Notes under the pieces: model-generated | Seen by the model: only the letters and a program-made list of their open reading frames with translations | Database searches by the model: none | Told to the model about the DNA's origin: nothing | Translations under genes and position numbers: made by a program | Part shown: piece by piece, positions 1 to 7,720 of the stretch | Numbering within the stretch: position 1 is the stretch's first letter | How the letters are laid out: the number at the start of each line of letters is the position of its first letter | Origin: Ruminococcus sp. | GTDB taxonomy: Bacteria > Bacillota > Clostridia > Oscillospirales > Ruminococcaceae | Assembly (NCBI RefSeq): GCF_017549005.1 | Contig: NZ_JAFYYT010000026.1 | Coordinates: forward strand, 1 to 33,908 | Direction: 5' to 3' | DNA: 33,908 bases

Positions 1-178
1 TCATAACGCTTGCGTTATTACTTTCGTGTTATTTTTCAGTCTTTTCTTGACCTTCTCTTCTCTCCACTGTTTCCAGCTTCAAAAAGGAATCTCAAGGGTC
101 GTTACTTTTCTTCGCATTGTTCAATTTTCAAGATGCTGTTTATCGTTTCTGTGAACCGTTGTCCTCAGGCGACTTAAT
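1..178 (-). promoter_or_regulatory. leader of a probable rRNA operon running off the left edge
   Basis: Read on the minus strand, the stretch after the promoter at 180-208 has no open frame. It contains CTTGAAAATTGAACAA (about 118-133), a phrase typical of the leader and spacer regions around 16S rRNA in clostridia. It also has a perfect short hairpin ATAACGC-AA-GCGTTAT at the very left edge. I infer that a 16S rRNA gene begins just outside the window. The inference rests on the phrase and on promoter strength, since no rRNA sequence itself is visible. Confidence 0.5.
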
Positions 179-179
179 T

Positions 180-208
180 ATTATATCACGCAATACAGCG
201 TTTGTCAA
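180..208 (-). promoter_or_regulatory. consensus sigma-A promoter, probable rRNA promoter
   Basis: On the minus strand there is a perfect -35 TTGACA (203-208), a 17-base spacer and a perfect -10 TATAAT (180-185). The sequence just after the -10 (AATTAAGTCGC) almost matches that after the tRNA promoter at 33709-33737, which supports a stable-RNA role. No protein-coding frame follows it before the window edge. Confidence 0.75.
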
Positions 209-261
209 CTAAAAGAATGCAAAGGTTTTCTCTCTTTTTTTAGTCATGTTTTACAATAGTA

Positions 262-654
262 TTATTTTATATATGTATAGAGGAATCTTCCTGCGAAAAC
301 CAGCGCCATTCCGATAAAAACCGCCGCTATTGTCATGTGGCTTTTCAGGTCCTCCTCGAACTTGAACTTTTTCGGATCCTTAGGGTCGCAGAGGATTATC
401 TGAGTGGAGCCCTGCTTCAGCGGCTTGCTGTAGCCTGCCGAGTCCTCCTGCTCATACGTCCTGCCCTCAACGGTATATCTGAGCTTGTGGATATAAGCTC
501 CCGAGGGCTTGTTTCTGCGGGTCTCCTCCCTGATCTCCATTACCTCGGCTTTGGCAGGAACTCCGAACTTTTTCAGATACGCAAGCCTCAGAAGGTAAAT
601 TCCGCCTGCTATAGCCAATGCAAAGCCCACACAGGCAAGTATAAGATTGTACAT
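262..654 (-). CDS. small two-helix membrane protein, DUF3592-like
   Basis: A 130-residue protein with a hydrophobic helix at residues 3-25 and another at about 107-127. Between them is a soluble segment of about 80 residues. The arrangement (helix, short beta-rich domain with a YTVEGRTYEQ stretch, helix) resembles DUF3592-type membrane proteins, whose function is unknown. The start is supported by GAGGTG six bases upstream of ATG. It lies four bases after the gene at 659-1195, so the two are almost certainly co-transcribed. No terminator is obvious before the rRNA promoter 54 bases downstream. The family assignment is tentative. Confidence 0.7.
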   Translation of the reverse strand: MYNLILACVGFALAIAGGIYLLRLAYLKKFGVPAKAEVMEIREETRRNKPSGAYIHKLRYTVEGRTYEQEDSAGYSKPLKQGSTQIILCDPKDPKKFKFEEDLKSHMTIAAVFIGMALVFAGRFLYTYIK

Positions 655-658
655 TATT

Positions 659-1195
659 TCACCTCATATTTATCATTCCCCCTGCTTTTTCGGGGTATTT
701 TTCTTCAAGAAAGCAATAAAGCTCCGCGAGTGGTTTTTTTCCTTTGTATTCGCCTTTCTTTAAGGCAAGCTGACTTACGTTCAAAATATCGTTTATCCTT
801 TTTGTGCGCGGTATACAGAACAGCCATTTGTACCTGAAGCACAGTTCTAAGACTGATATTCCGCCCCCAAAACTTCTCGGCTCTTCTATGCTCTTCATTT
901 CGCAGAATAATTTTGTCATACTTTCAGTTTTTATACTGTTTCTTTTCAGCAGTATACGCCATCTGATAATACTTTCATCGTATTCCACCGTTGCATTGTA
1001 TTTCAAAGCTGTTTCAGTTCGACACATACAGGCAAACACCGCCATCGGCACTAAGGCTGCACCAAGCAGTATCATGTGAAGTACCGGGACGTCAAATCGC
1101 AGCGAAACCGCCATAAAAGCAAAAAGAAATGCTGACAAGCCTACCATTTTCCATTTAAATCCTGCAATTATTCCGTTGACTTTTATCTCGTTCAT
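659..1195 (-). CDS. hypothetical membrane protein, two N-terminal helices
   Basis: A 178-residue protein. Two adjacent hydrophobic helices (about residues 17-33 and 36-57) are followed by a cytoplasmic-looking basic domain rich in lysine and arginine. The layout resembles YcxB-like or bacterial-PH-like membrane proteins, but I cannot name the family. AGAGGAG sits five bases before the ATG. It is the first of a two-gene unit with the DUF3592-like gene and follows the argF terminator. An own promoter is not clear; a weak TTGAAA/TATAGA pair lies just upstream with a short spacer. Confidence 0.7.
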   Translation of the reverse strand: MNEIKVNGIIAGFKWKMVGLSAFLFAFMAVSLRFDVPVLHMILLGAALVPMAVFACMCRTETALKYNATVEYDESIIRWRILLKRNSIKTESMTKLFCEMKSIEEPRSFGGGISVLELCFRYKWLFCIPRTKRINDILNVSQLALKKGEYKGKKPLAELYCFLEEKYPEKAGGMINMR

Positions 1196-1233
1196 TTTTC
1201 TCCTCTATATTATCAAAAAAGATATTTCAACGC

Positions 1234-1250
1234 CGTCCGCAAAGCGGACG
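1234..1250. repeat. short perfect hairpin CGTCCGC-AAA-GCGGACG
   Basis: A seven-base perfect stem with a three-base loop lies in the gap after argF, on the downstream side of the terminator palindrome. It has no T run on either side. It is probably part of the mosaic of small dispersed repeats that fill gaps in this genome. Confidence 0.6.
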
Positions 1251-1272
1251 CTGCAATTATGCATTATGAATT

Positions 1273-1296
1273 AAAAAGGGCGGATAATATCCGCCC
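1273..1296 (-). terminator. argF terminator built from a dispersed GGGCGGATA palindrome
   Basis: On the minus strand GGGCGGAT-ATT-ATCCGCCC is followed directly by TTTTT, a standard intrinsic terminator 24 bases after the argF stop. The same palindrome occurs at 19078-19096 and half of it at about 16881-16896, each time followed by CCTAC. The terminator therefore appears to be a copy of a dispersed repeat. Confidence 0.75.
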
Positions 1297-1319
1297 CCTA
1301 CAATATGTATGCTAACGGT

Positions 1320-2228
1320 TCAGTTTGCCATGAGCTTGACCATAACAGCCTTCTGAGCGTGGAGACGGTTCTCAGCTTCCTCGAAGATCTCGTTTGCGTG
1401 AGCCTCGAATACCTTCTCTGTGATCTCCTCCTCGCGGTGTGCAGGGAGACAGTGGAGAACCATCGCGTCGGACTTTGCCTGTGCCATGAGCTCGTCGTTT
1501 ATCTGATAGCCTGTGAAAGCCTTTCTGCGCTTCTCGGCTTCACCCTCCTGACCCATGGAAGCCCATACGTCAGTGATAAGCACGTCTGCGCCCTTTGCTG
1601 CCTGCATAGGAGTATCTGTCAGCTCGAACTTTCCGCCGTATGCCTTTGCGAAGTCAAGTATCTCCTTCGGCGGCTGATAGTCATTGGGGCAAGCGATAGA
1701 TACTGACATACCAACCTTTAAGCAGCCTACGATAAGGGAGTTGGCCATGTTGTTTCCGTCGCCGATAAAGCACATTTTAAGTCCGTCAAAGCTGCCCTTG
1801 AACTCGCGGATAGTCATAAGGTCCGCAAGCACCTGACAGGGGTGGCAGAAATCGGTAAGACCGTTTATTATCGGGATAGAACCGAACTCCGCAAGGTCCT
1901 CTACTTCCTTCTGCTCAAAGGTACGGATCATGATACCGTCAAGGTAGCGTGAGAGAACTCTTGCTGTATCCTGAACGGGCTCTCCGCGGCCTATCTGGAG
2001 GTCGTTCGAGGAGAGGAACAGCGGATATCCGCCAAGCTGATACATACCTGTCTCAAATGAAACTCTTGTACGTGTGGAAGCCTTCTGGAATATCATTCCG
2101 AGGGTCTTTCCCTTGAGGTGGGGATGTGGGATACCGTGCTTGAGCTCGTACTTGAGCTGGTCTGCAAGGTTGAGTATTTCAATGATCTCCTCTGTGCTGA
2201 GATCGAGCATTTTGAGTAAGTGTTTCAT
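1320..2228 (-). CDS. argF: ornithine carbamoyltransferase
   Basis: Makes citrulline from ornithine and carbamoyl phosphate in the cytosol, the sixth step of arginine synthesis. The 302 residues match the usual length. The carbamoyl-phosphate motif STRTR is at 51-55, HPCQ at 129-132, the ornithine-side DVWASMG at 220-226 and HCLPAHR at 259-265, with the catalytic Cys260. GGAAGGAT precedes the ATG. It is the last gene of the argD-(LURP-like)-argF unit, 33 bases after the preceding gene, and is closed by the terminator at 1273-1296. A catabolic arcB role is less likely because every neighbouring enzyme is biosynthetic. Confidence 0.96.
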   Translation of the reverse strand: MKHLLKMLDLSTEEIIEILNLADQLKYELKHGIPHPHLKGKTLGMIFQKASTRTRVSFETGMYQLGGYPLFLSSNDLQIGRGEPVQDTARVLSRYLDGIMIRTFEQKEVEDLAEFGSIPIINGLTDFCHPCQVLADLMTIREFKGSFDGLKMCFIGDGNNMANSLIVGCLKVGMSVSIACPNDYQPPKEILDFAKAYGGKFELTDTPMQAAKGADVLITDVWASMGQEGEAEKRRKAFTGYQINDELMAQAKSDAMVLHCLPAHREEEITEKVFEAHANEIFEEAENRLHAQKAVMVKLMAN

Positions 2229-2261
2229 ATTTATATCCTTCCAATCAAAAATATCTTTTCA

Positions 2262-2723
2262 TTACTTGTTCATTTCACCGAAAGCCCTGTCTATCGCTAC
2301 GGCAAAAAGCGCTATATAATCGTCGAACGCCTTGTTATCAATGTCGAAATGATACTGCATTTCTCCGTTCACGCCAAGAAGGCTCTGTATATGTCCGACT
2401 TCCGCTTCGTTGAGGACTATATCGAAGTTCTTTCTGTCCTTACTGGTTATCTCAAAGCGCATGGTCTTGTTTTTCGCGGTTATGGTCGGATTGAGAAACA
2501 ATGAAGTACATTCCATTGACATGAATACGTTGTCGTTGAGGATTATGGTAAAGTAAGGTCTTTTGGAGTCTCCTGTCTGAACGAGAGTATAGAGGTTGTA
2601 ATTGCTGGCGTCCATCAGGTTATATCTGGCTCCGAAGCCTTTTTTCTTAATGCTGTAGATAAGTCGGCCTGATTTGTCCTGAACGGTATACTTACCGCCC
2701 TTTCCAACTACCTGAAACTCCAT
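2262..2723 (-). CDS. LURP-one/tubby-like fold protein (tentative)
   Basis: A 153-residue soluble protein with no signal peptide or membrane helix. It opens with a short strand-rich pattern (YTVQDKSGRLIYSIKKK), and later alternating hydrophobic strands end in a C-terminal helix (about 130-150). This resembles the LURP-one/YxjI tubby-like fold, whose bacterial members are poorly understood. The fold call is by eye only. Its ribosome site GGAGG lies inside the last codons of argD, only three bases separate the two genes, and argF follows after 33 bases. It is therefore translated as part of an arginine operon, though no arginine role is evident. Confidence 0.65.
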   Translation of the reverse strand: MEFQVVGKGGKYTVQDKSGRLIYSIKKKGFGARYNLMDASNYNLYTLVQTGDSKRPYFTIILNDNVFMSMECTSLFLNPTITAKNKTMRFEITSKDRKNFDIVLNEAEVGHIQSLLGVNGEMQYHFDIDNKAFDDYIALFAVAIDRAFGEMNK

Positions 2724-2726
2724 AGC

Positions 2727-3893
2727 TTATTCCTCCAGTATCTCTATCAGAATTTTCAGTCCGTCCTTTAGCTCGTCGTATGAGATCGTCAGTGGAGGAA
2801 GAAGTCTTACCTTCTCTTTGGCTGTAAGAATGAGAAGTCCCCTGTCGAGAGCCTTCTGTGCAACGTCGTGGGCGTCCTTGCTTTTAAGCTTGATGCCTAT
2901 CATAAGTCCGAGACCCGTTATGGACTCGACTTCGCTGCACTTTTCAAGCTCGCTCTTTATGAACTCGCTCTTTTTTGTCACCTCTTCAAGGAAGCCGTCG
3001 CTCTCTATCCTGTCAAGGACAGCAAGACCGCCTGCACAGGCAATGGGGTTTCCGCCGAAGGTGGAGCCGTGAGTACCTGCTGTGAGGACTCCGCTGCACT
3101 TCTCGTTGACAAGACAGGCTCCCATAGGAACACCGCCTGCTATACCCTTTGCGAGAGTGGTGATATCAGCTTTTTTGCCAAAGTGTTCTCCTGCAAGGAA
3201 TTTACCCGTTCTGCCTACGCCCGACTGGACTTCATCGGCGATAACGAGTATATCCTTCTGCGCGCACAGTTCGTAAACAGCGTCTGCAAATTCCTGACCG
3301 AGAACGTTGACGCCGCCCTCTCCCTGTACATATTCGAGCATTACCGCGCAAACCGTATCGTCGAGCTTCGCCTTGAGGTCGTCGATATCGTTTGCGTTAA
3401 CGTTTACGAAACCTTCCACGAACGGAAAGAAGTAATTGTGGAACACATCCTGACCTGTTGCGGAAAGAGTAGCGATAGTCCTGCCATGGAAGGAATTCAC
3501 AAGGGTGATGATGGTATGCCTGCCCTTGCCGTATTTATCGAAGCTGTACTTCCTTGCCACCTTTATGGCGCACTCGTTTGCCTCTGCGCCGCTGTTGCAG
3601 AAGAATACGGACTTGTATCCCGAGATATTGCAGAGCTTTTCTGCGAAATCAGCCTGTACCTTTGTGTAGTAGTAATTGGAGCTGTGCTGGAGAGTCCTTA
3701 CCTGAGCACATACAGCGTCAGCCCACTTTTCATCGCAGTATCCGAGAGAATTAGTACCTATTCCGCTTCCGAAGTCGATATATTCCGTGCCGTTCTCGTC
3801 CTTACAGCGTCTGCCGCTTCCCTTCTCCATAACAAGGGGATAGCGTCCGTAGGACTGCATAACGTGAGAATTGAATTTATCTATTGTATTCAT
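2727..3893 (-). CDS. argD: acetylornithine aminotransferase
   Basis: A PLP enzyme that transaminates N-acetylglutamate semialdehyde to N-acetylornithine. The chosen ATG gives 388 residues. It has AAGGAGG six bases upstream, while the earlier in-frame ATG at 3938 lies at the predicted transcription start and has no such site. Visible features are SGAEANE (101-107) for phosphate binding, SFHGRT (134-139), ADEVQSGVGRTG (219-230) and the PLP lysine in LAKG (Lys249). It heads a three-gene unit with its own promoter (3943-3972). The class III aminotransferase family also includes lysine and GABA enzymes, but the context settles argD. Confidence 0.95.
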   Translation of the reverse strand: MNTIDKFNSHVMQSYGRYPLVMEKGSGRRCKDENGTEYIDFGSGIGTNSLGYCDEKWADAVCAQVRTLQHSSNYYYTKVQADFAEKLCNISGYKSVFFCNSGAEANECAIKVARKYSFDKYGKGRHTIITLVNSFHGRTIATLSATGQDVFHNYFFPFVEGFVNVNANDIDDLKAKLDDTVCAVMLEYVQGEGGVNVLGQEFADAVYELCAQKDILVIADEVQSGVGRTGKFLAGEHFGKKADITTLAKGIAGGVPMGACLVNEKCSGVLTAGTHGSTFGGNPIACAGGLAVLDRIESDGFLEEVTKKSEFIKSELEKCSEVESITGLGLMIGIKLKSKDAHDVAQKALDRGLLILTAKEKVRLLPPLTISYDELKDGLKILIEILEE

Positions 3894-3942
3894 AACGTCC
3901 TCCTTGGGGCAGACTGCCATGGACTTTATCAGACACACTATT

Positions 3943-3972
3943 ATTATAGCGCTAAAAGGCAGTCAAAATCAA
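3943..3972 (-). promoter_or_regulatory. argD promoter
   Basis: On the minus strand TTGATT (3967-3972) and TATAAT (3943-3948) are 18 bases apart, giving a start near 3936 and a leader of about 43 bases. A TTGACT overlaps the spacer but is too close to this -10. This start rules out the longer argD frame. Confidence 0.55.
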
Positions 3973-3990
3973 TCAATTAAGATTTTTTAT

Positions 3991-4018
3991 AAGTAAATTT
4001 TTTGTATACAAGTAAATT
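3991..4018. promoter_or_regulatory. possible operator: AAGTAAATT direct repeat around TTGTATACAA
   Basis: Two copies of AAGTAAATT (3991-3999 and 4010-4018) are spaced 19 bases apart, about two helical turns. They flank the perfect palindrome TTGTATACAA (4002-4011). The block sits just upstream of the argD -35. It does not fit the ARG box seen before argG, so the regulator is unknown. Confidence 0.35.
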
Positions 4019-4039
4019 ATTTTACGAACGGCAGTTCTA

Positions 4040-4906
4040 TCATACGAACTGAGTACCGATTCCTTCGTTGGAAAGTATCTCGATGAGAATAGAATGAGGA
4101 ACTCTTCCGTCGATGATAACGGTCTTTCTTACGCCTCGTCTGACAGCTTCAACGCAGCAGTCGATCTTGGGGATCATACCGCCTGAGATTATGCCCTGTC
4201 TCTTGAGGAAAGGCACTTCGCTGACATTTACCTCGGGGATAAGAGTTGACGGGTCGTCCTTATCGCGGAGAAGTCCTGCGATATCGGTCATGAGTATGAG
4301 ATTTTCCGCACCGAGCTCCGCAGCTATCCTTGCAGCGGCAGTATCGGCGTTTATATTATATGTATTTCCCTCGCTGTCAGTGGCAACTGTAGCGATAACG
4401 GGGATATTTCCGTTTGCAAGAGCGTCTGTGATAGGCTTTGTGTTGACCTTTGTTATCTCGCCAACCCAGCCAAGGTCCTGACCGTCGTCGGTCTTTTTCT
4501 TTTCTGCAACGAGCATTTCGCCGTCGATACCGCAAAGTCCCACAGCGCTTCCCTTATGCTGTGCAAGGAGCTGTACCAGCTCTTTGTTGACCTTGCCTGA
4601 GAGCACCATTTTTACCACGTCAACAGTCGCGTCGTCAGTATATCTCAGACCGTTCACGAAGCGGCTCTCTATGTTGAGCTTCTTGAGCATATCGCTTATC
4701 TCGGGACCGCCGCCGTGTACAAGGACTACCTTTACGCCTACCAGCGAAAGGAGGACGATATCTGTCATTACAGCGTCCTTGAGCTCCTTGTTCGTCATGG
4801 CGTTTCCGCCGTACTTGATAACAAGTATCTTGTTATTGTACTTCTGTATGTATGGCAGGGCGTCAATGAGCACCTGCGACTTGTCATTGTTTGATATCTT
4901 TTCCAT
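4040..4906 (-). CDS. argB: N-acetylglutamate kinase
   Basis: Phosphorylates N-acetylglutamate, the usual feedback-controlled step of the acetyl cycle. The chosen ATG gives 288 residues, with AAGGAAAGGG upstream. An alternative ATG at 4927 overlaps the stop of the preceding gene (ATGA) but lacks a ribosome site, so it would need translational coupling. The amino-acid-kinase motifs KYGGNAM (31-37) and VHGGGPEIS are present, and the late ISGGMIPKID segment completes the ATP-side core. It follows the two bacterial-PH-like genes and closes the argC-argJ-argB stretch; argD downstream has its own promoter. Confidence 0.94.
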   Translation of the reverse strand: MEKISNNDKSQVLIDALPYIQKYNNKILVIKYGGNAMTNKELKDAVMTDIVLLSLVGVKVVLVHGGGPEISDMLKKLNIESRFVNGLRYTDDATVDVVKMVLSGKVNKELVQLLAQHKGSAVGLCGIDGEMLVAEKKKTDDGQDLGWVGEITKVNTKPITDALANGNIPVIATVATDSEGNTYNINADTAAARIAAELGAENLILMTDIAGLLRDKDDPSTLIPEVNVSEVPFLKRQGIISGGMIPKIDCCVEAVRRGVRKTVIIDGRVPHSILIEILSNEGIGTQFV

Positions 4907-4923
4907 TTTTATCCCTTTCCTTG

Positions 4924-5757
4924 TCATTCATATTTATTCAACCGGGCGCTCATCATAGCGTCTTCGATTATCTGCTTTACCCTTGCGGGATCCTGTATTT
5001 TCGGCGATGTGTAATAGGTAATGCTTTTCTTCGGACTGCCCGGAGCGCTTCTGCCTGTGTTATAGTTCACAGCCTGTTCGTTCAGCACCATACGCAGGGT
5101 GCCTGCCCTGCCGTCCTTTGACGAAACGTCAATGCTTCTTATGGTACTAAGCCATATATTCTGAGTAGTTTCGTAAAAGCGGACTATCAGCCTCTGATCC
5201 GTTACAGCCATAACGCTCTGATAGTTTTTCCCCGCTGCCATGGACAGACCTATCACCATGAGTATTATTCCCACTATAGTGCCTATGCAGGTGAAGAGCA
5301 GTATCAGTCCGACTATTATAAGGGGGACTTCCGCGCCCGTATCCTTTTCCCGTTCCTTGGCGGTGAGCTTGTCAAGTCTGCCGAAGCCGCCCGTCCAGAG
5401 CAAATGCTCATTCTGGGCAAGATACGGCGCGAAAAAGCTTGCAAGGTCGGTATTGTTTGCATAGGACTGCCGCCGTTTTTCAGCCGCTCTGTCATAGGGG
5501 CGCTGTTCGTAGTCCGCGTCATCGTAGGTCTGTTCGTGACTATGATCGCACTCACTTACCTCGGTGATGTTTTTATAGGTCTGCTCGTGGTCGTGTCTGC
5601 ACTCCCACAGGTCGTCCATATCCTCATAGGTCTGTTCGTGACTGTGGGCGCATTCCCGGCGGTAATCGTGGGACGGAGCTATATAGTCGTCATCATATCT
5701 GCTTGCGTATCTTTCATTGTATTCCTCGTAATCTTCGTCTCTTTTCCTGCCGAACAC
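4924..5757 (-). CDS. bacterial-PH-like membrane protein with three Cys/His tandem repeats
   Basis: A 277-residue protein of unknown function. The N-terminus is acidic and tyrosine-rich. From residue 35 it contains three exact-period repeats of 17 residues, each starting ECxHxHEQTY (35, 52 and 69). Then comes a YLAQNEHLLWTGGFGR segment (112-127) typical of bacterial PH-domain proteins, a long hydrophobic stretch (about 144-175, one or two helices) and a PH-like C-terminal domain. The start is GTG, supported by GGGGGTGATC, which is nearly complementary to the 16S tail. It is followed by argB and preceded by a shorter paralogue lacking the repeats. The Cys/His spacing suggests metal binding, which is inference. 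Confidence 0.75.
   Translation of the reverse strand: MFGRKRDEDYEEYNERYASRYDDDYIAPSHDYRRECAHSHEQTYEDMDDLWECRHDHEQTYKNITEVSECDHSHEQTYDDADYEQRPYDRAAEKRRQSYANNTDLASFFAPYLAQNEHLLWTGGFGRLDKLTAKEREKDTGAEVPLIIVGLILLFTCIGTIVGIILMVIGLSMAAGKNYQSVMAVTDQRLIVRFYETTQNIWLSTIRSIDVSSKDGRAGTLRMVLNEQAVNYNTGRSAPGSPKKSITYYTSPKIQDPARVKQIIEDAMMSARLNKYE
5503..5655 (-). repeat. three 51-base coding tandem repeats (ECxHxHEQTY)
   Basis: The DNA encodes three successive 17-residue units inside the gene at 4924-5757. The conserved part of each unit is Glu-Cys-x-His-x-His-Glu-Gln-Thr-Tyr; the remaining seven residues vary and are acidic. The exact period and the differing variable parts suggest unit duplication under selection on the Cys/His core. 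Confidence 0.85.
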
Positions 5758-5781
5758 ACGATCACCCCCATATCATATATT

Positions 5782-6390
5782 TCAACTGTTATTCTTTCTG
5801 GCTTCCGAAACTGCATTTCTGATCATTTCGCAGTAAACCGAAGCGTCCTCAACATACAGAAAATCAAGAGTCGTAAAAGGTGACTTTGCAACAAACTCGC
5901 CTACAAAATTTCTGTTGGGATACAGTACATATATCGTACCGACATTTTCGGCAATATTTGTACAGGTAACATCAACCACATCTGTCAGTTTCACCTTTAC
6001 AATACTGCTCCTGTTTATGCTGATAATATTTTTATCCGTCACAACAAAAACATTCTTTGCTTTGGATTTATACCATGCTATACCTGCAACCAAAGCACCG
6101 AGAAGCAGCATATCTCCAACCATTGTGATCAGCGCCGAATACGTAAGGAAATACAATATATACGTCAGCACTGAAGCTAAAATACAGTAGCTCAGAAACA
6201 ACTGTACAATCTCAGTAAAAAAAGCCTTTTTACTTTTAGCTGAAAATGCAGAATATTCATCACATCCGCCGCCAAAGAGCACACGCTCTTTTTCTTCAAG
6301 ATAAGGCGCAGCCAAAGCCGCTAAACGACAGGTTTCCTCTGAATATGCATCTCTGCCGTCCAAAGGTCCGTTACTTTTTATTTCAGCCAT
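5782..6390 (-). CDS. bacterial-PH-like membrane protein, paralogue of its neighbour
   Basis: A 202-residue protein. Residues 20-42 (CRLAALAAPYLEEKERVLFG...) align by eye with residues 104-125 of the downstream product. Two hydrophobic segments (about 60-83 and 87-106) are followed by a strand-rich PH-like domain that starts near FVVTDKNIISI. It lacks the Cys/His repeat head. AAGGATAT lies upstream of the ATG. It sits 24 bases before the repeat-bearing paralogue and 34 bases after argJ, so both are read within the arginine operon. The pair looks like a local duplication followed by divergence. Function is unknown. Confidence 0.7.
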   Translation of the reverse strand: MAEIKSNGPLDGRDAYSEETCRLAALAAPYLEEKERVLFGGGCDEYSAFSAKSKKAFFTEIVQLFLSYCILASVLTYILYFLTYSALITMVGDMLLLGALVAGIAWYKSKAKNVFVVTDKNIISINRSSIVKVKLTDVVDVTCTNIAENVGTIYVLYPNRNFVGEFVAKSPFTTLDFLYVEDASVYCEMIRNAVSEARKNNS

Positions 6391-6424
6391 ACCGATATCC
6401 TTGTCATAGGTAAATGATGAATTA

Positions 6425-7720
6425 TCAGCTTCTGTAATCGCCGTTTATCTTTACGTAGTCATAGGTGAGGTCGCAGCCCCATGCAATGGCTCTGCCCTTG
6501 CCCTCGCCCATTGAAACGAGTATCTGTATCTCCTCCTCCTGGAGTATCTTCTTTGCAAGCTCCTCGGAGAACTCAATAACATTGCCCTGACGTCCCAGCG
6601 GAATAACTCCGCCGCTTGAAGCCATTTCAACGTCAACCTTTGAGATGTCGAAATTAGCGTCCGCATAGCCTACAGCACAGTAAATTCTGCCTGCGTTGGC
6701 GTCCTCGCCGAATATCATAGCCTTGATAAGGCTTGAACCGATAACGGACTTTGCCACCTTTTCTGCTATCTCGTCGCTGTCAGCTCCTCTTACGGCACAT
6801 TCCACCAGCTTGGTAGCTCCCTCGCCGTCTCTTGCCATTTTACGCGCAAGGTTCATAAGAATGCCGTAAAGAGCGTGCCTGAACTGCTCAAACTCGCTGT
6901 TTTCCTCGGTAACAGGCGTGTTTCCAGCCTCGCCCGAAGCCATGATGCATACCATATCGTTTGTGGAGGTGTCTCCGTCAACGCTTACTCTGTTGAGAGT
7001 AACCTTGATTATATCGTCAAGAGCGCGCTGCATCATTTCGGGAGAGATAGCCGCGTCAGTGGTGAGGAATGTGAGAGTCGTAGCCATATTCGGGTGTATC
7101 ATGCCGCTGCCCTTGAGCATTCCGCCCATAGTGCAGGTCTTTCCGCCCAGCTCGAACTGTACTGCTATTTCCTTTTCCTGTGTATCTGTAGTCATTATAG
7201 CTTCGAGAGCACGCTTGTTGCCGTCGTAGGTAAGTCCGCCTGCAAGGCCGTCCATAGCCTTTTCGATAGGCTCGATAGGAAGTACCTGTCCGATAACGCC
7301 TGTGGAAGCCACGATGACATCGTTCTCGTCTATGCCGAGAGTTTTTGCGGCAAGCTGACACATCTTCGTTGCCTTTTCAACGCCGTCGGGATTACAGGTG
7401 TTGGCATTTACCGAGTTTACGATAACAGCTCTTGCCTTTCCGTTTCTCAGGTGCTCCTTTGTAACAAGTATGGGAGCTCCCTTGACTTTATTCGTAGTAT
7501 ATACAGCAGCAGCGCTGCACTCCTTGTCCGCAACGATAAGTGCGAGGTCGTTCTTCTTTTTTGCCGAAGGGATAGCGTTGTTTGCAGCAGCGTTGGCCTC
7601 TGCCATTTCTCCCAGCGGCTTATGTGCGAGACCGCACTGTACTCCGTTTGCCCTGAATCCCTTTGCAGCGCATACTCCGCCTTCCACAAAGGTTATTCCT
7701 TTAAGTTCAACAAGCTTCAT
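6425..7720 (-). CDS. argJ: glutamate N-acetyltransferase / ornithine acetyltransferase
   Basis: Transfers acetyl from N-acetylornithine to glutamate, closing the acetyl cycle; some forms also use acetyl-CoA. The precursor self-cleaves before a threonine, and here the site is KGSGMIHPNMAT with Thr214. The C-terminal WGCDLTYDYVKING is also typical. At 431 residues it is a little long: residues about 36-56 (LGEMAEANAAANNAIPSAKKK) look like a small Ala-rich insertion between the first strands. GGGAGGAAA precedes the ATG, which lies 14 bases inside the upstream immunity-like gene. No argA or argE is visible, consistent with ArgJ recycling. Confidence 0.95.
   Translation of the reverse strand: MKLVELKGITFVEGGVCAAKGFRANGVQCGLAHKPLGEMAEANAAANNAIPSAKKKNDLALIVADKECSAAAVYTTNKVKGAPILVTKEHLRNGKARAVIVNSVNANTCNPDGVEKATKMCQLAAKTLGIDENDVIVASTGVIGQVLPIEPIEKAMDGLAGGLTYDGNKRALEAIMTTDTQEKEIAVQFELGGKTCTMGGMLKGSGMIHPNMATTLTFLTTDAAISPEMMQRALDDIIKVTLNRVSVDGDTSTNDMVCIMASGEAGNTPVTEENSEFEQFRHALYGILMNLARKMARDGEGATKLVECAVRGADSDEIAEKVAKSVIGSSLIKAMIFGEDANAGRIYCAVGYADANFDISKVDVEMASSGGVIPLGRQGNVIEFSEELAKKILQEEEIQILVSMGEGKGRAIAWGCDLTYDYVKINGDYRS

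Noticed and set aside
2868-3980. 370-residue open frame on plus opposite argD
   Set aside because: It lies antisense to a clear argD, has no ribosome site and no recognisable domains. Codon bias of argD keeps the opposite frame open.
4907-4927. Seven-codon longer argB start at 4927
   Set aside because: It overlaps the preceding stop (ATGA) but has no ribosome site; AAGGAAAGGG serves the ATG at 4906. Coupled use of both cannot be excluded.
5503-5655. Tandem 51-base units as a CRISPR array
   Set aside because: The units are in frame, contiguous without unique spacers of constant size, and encode a conserved ECxHxHEQTY motif.
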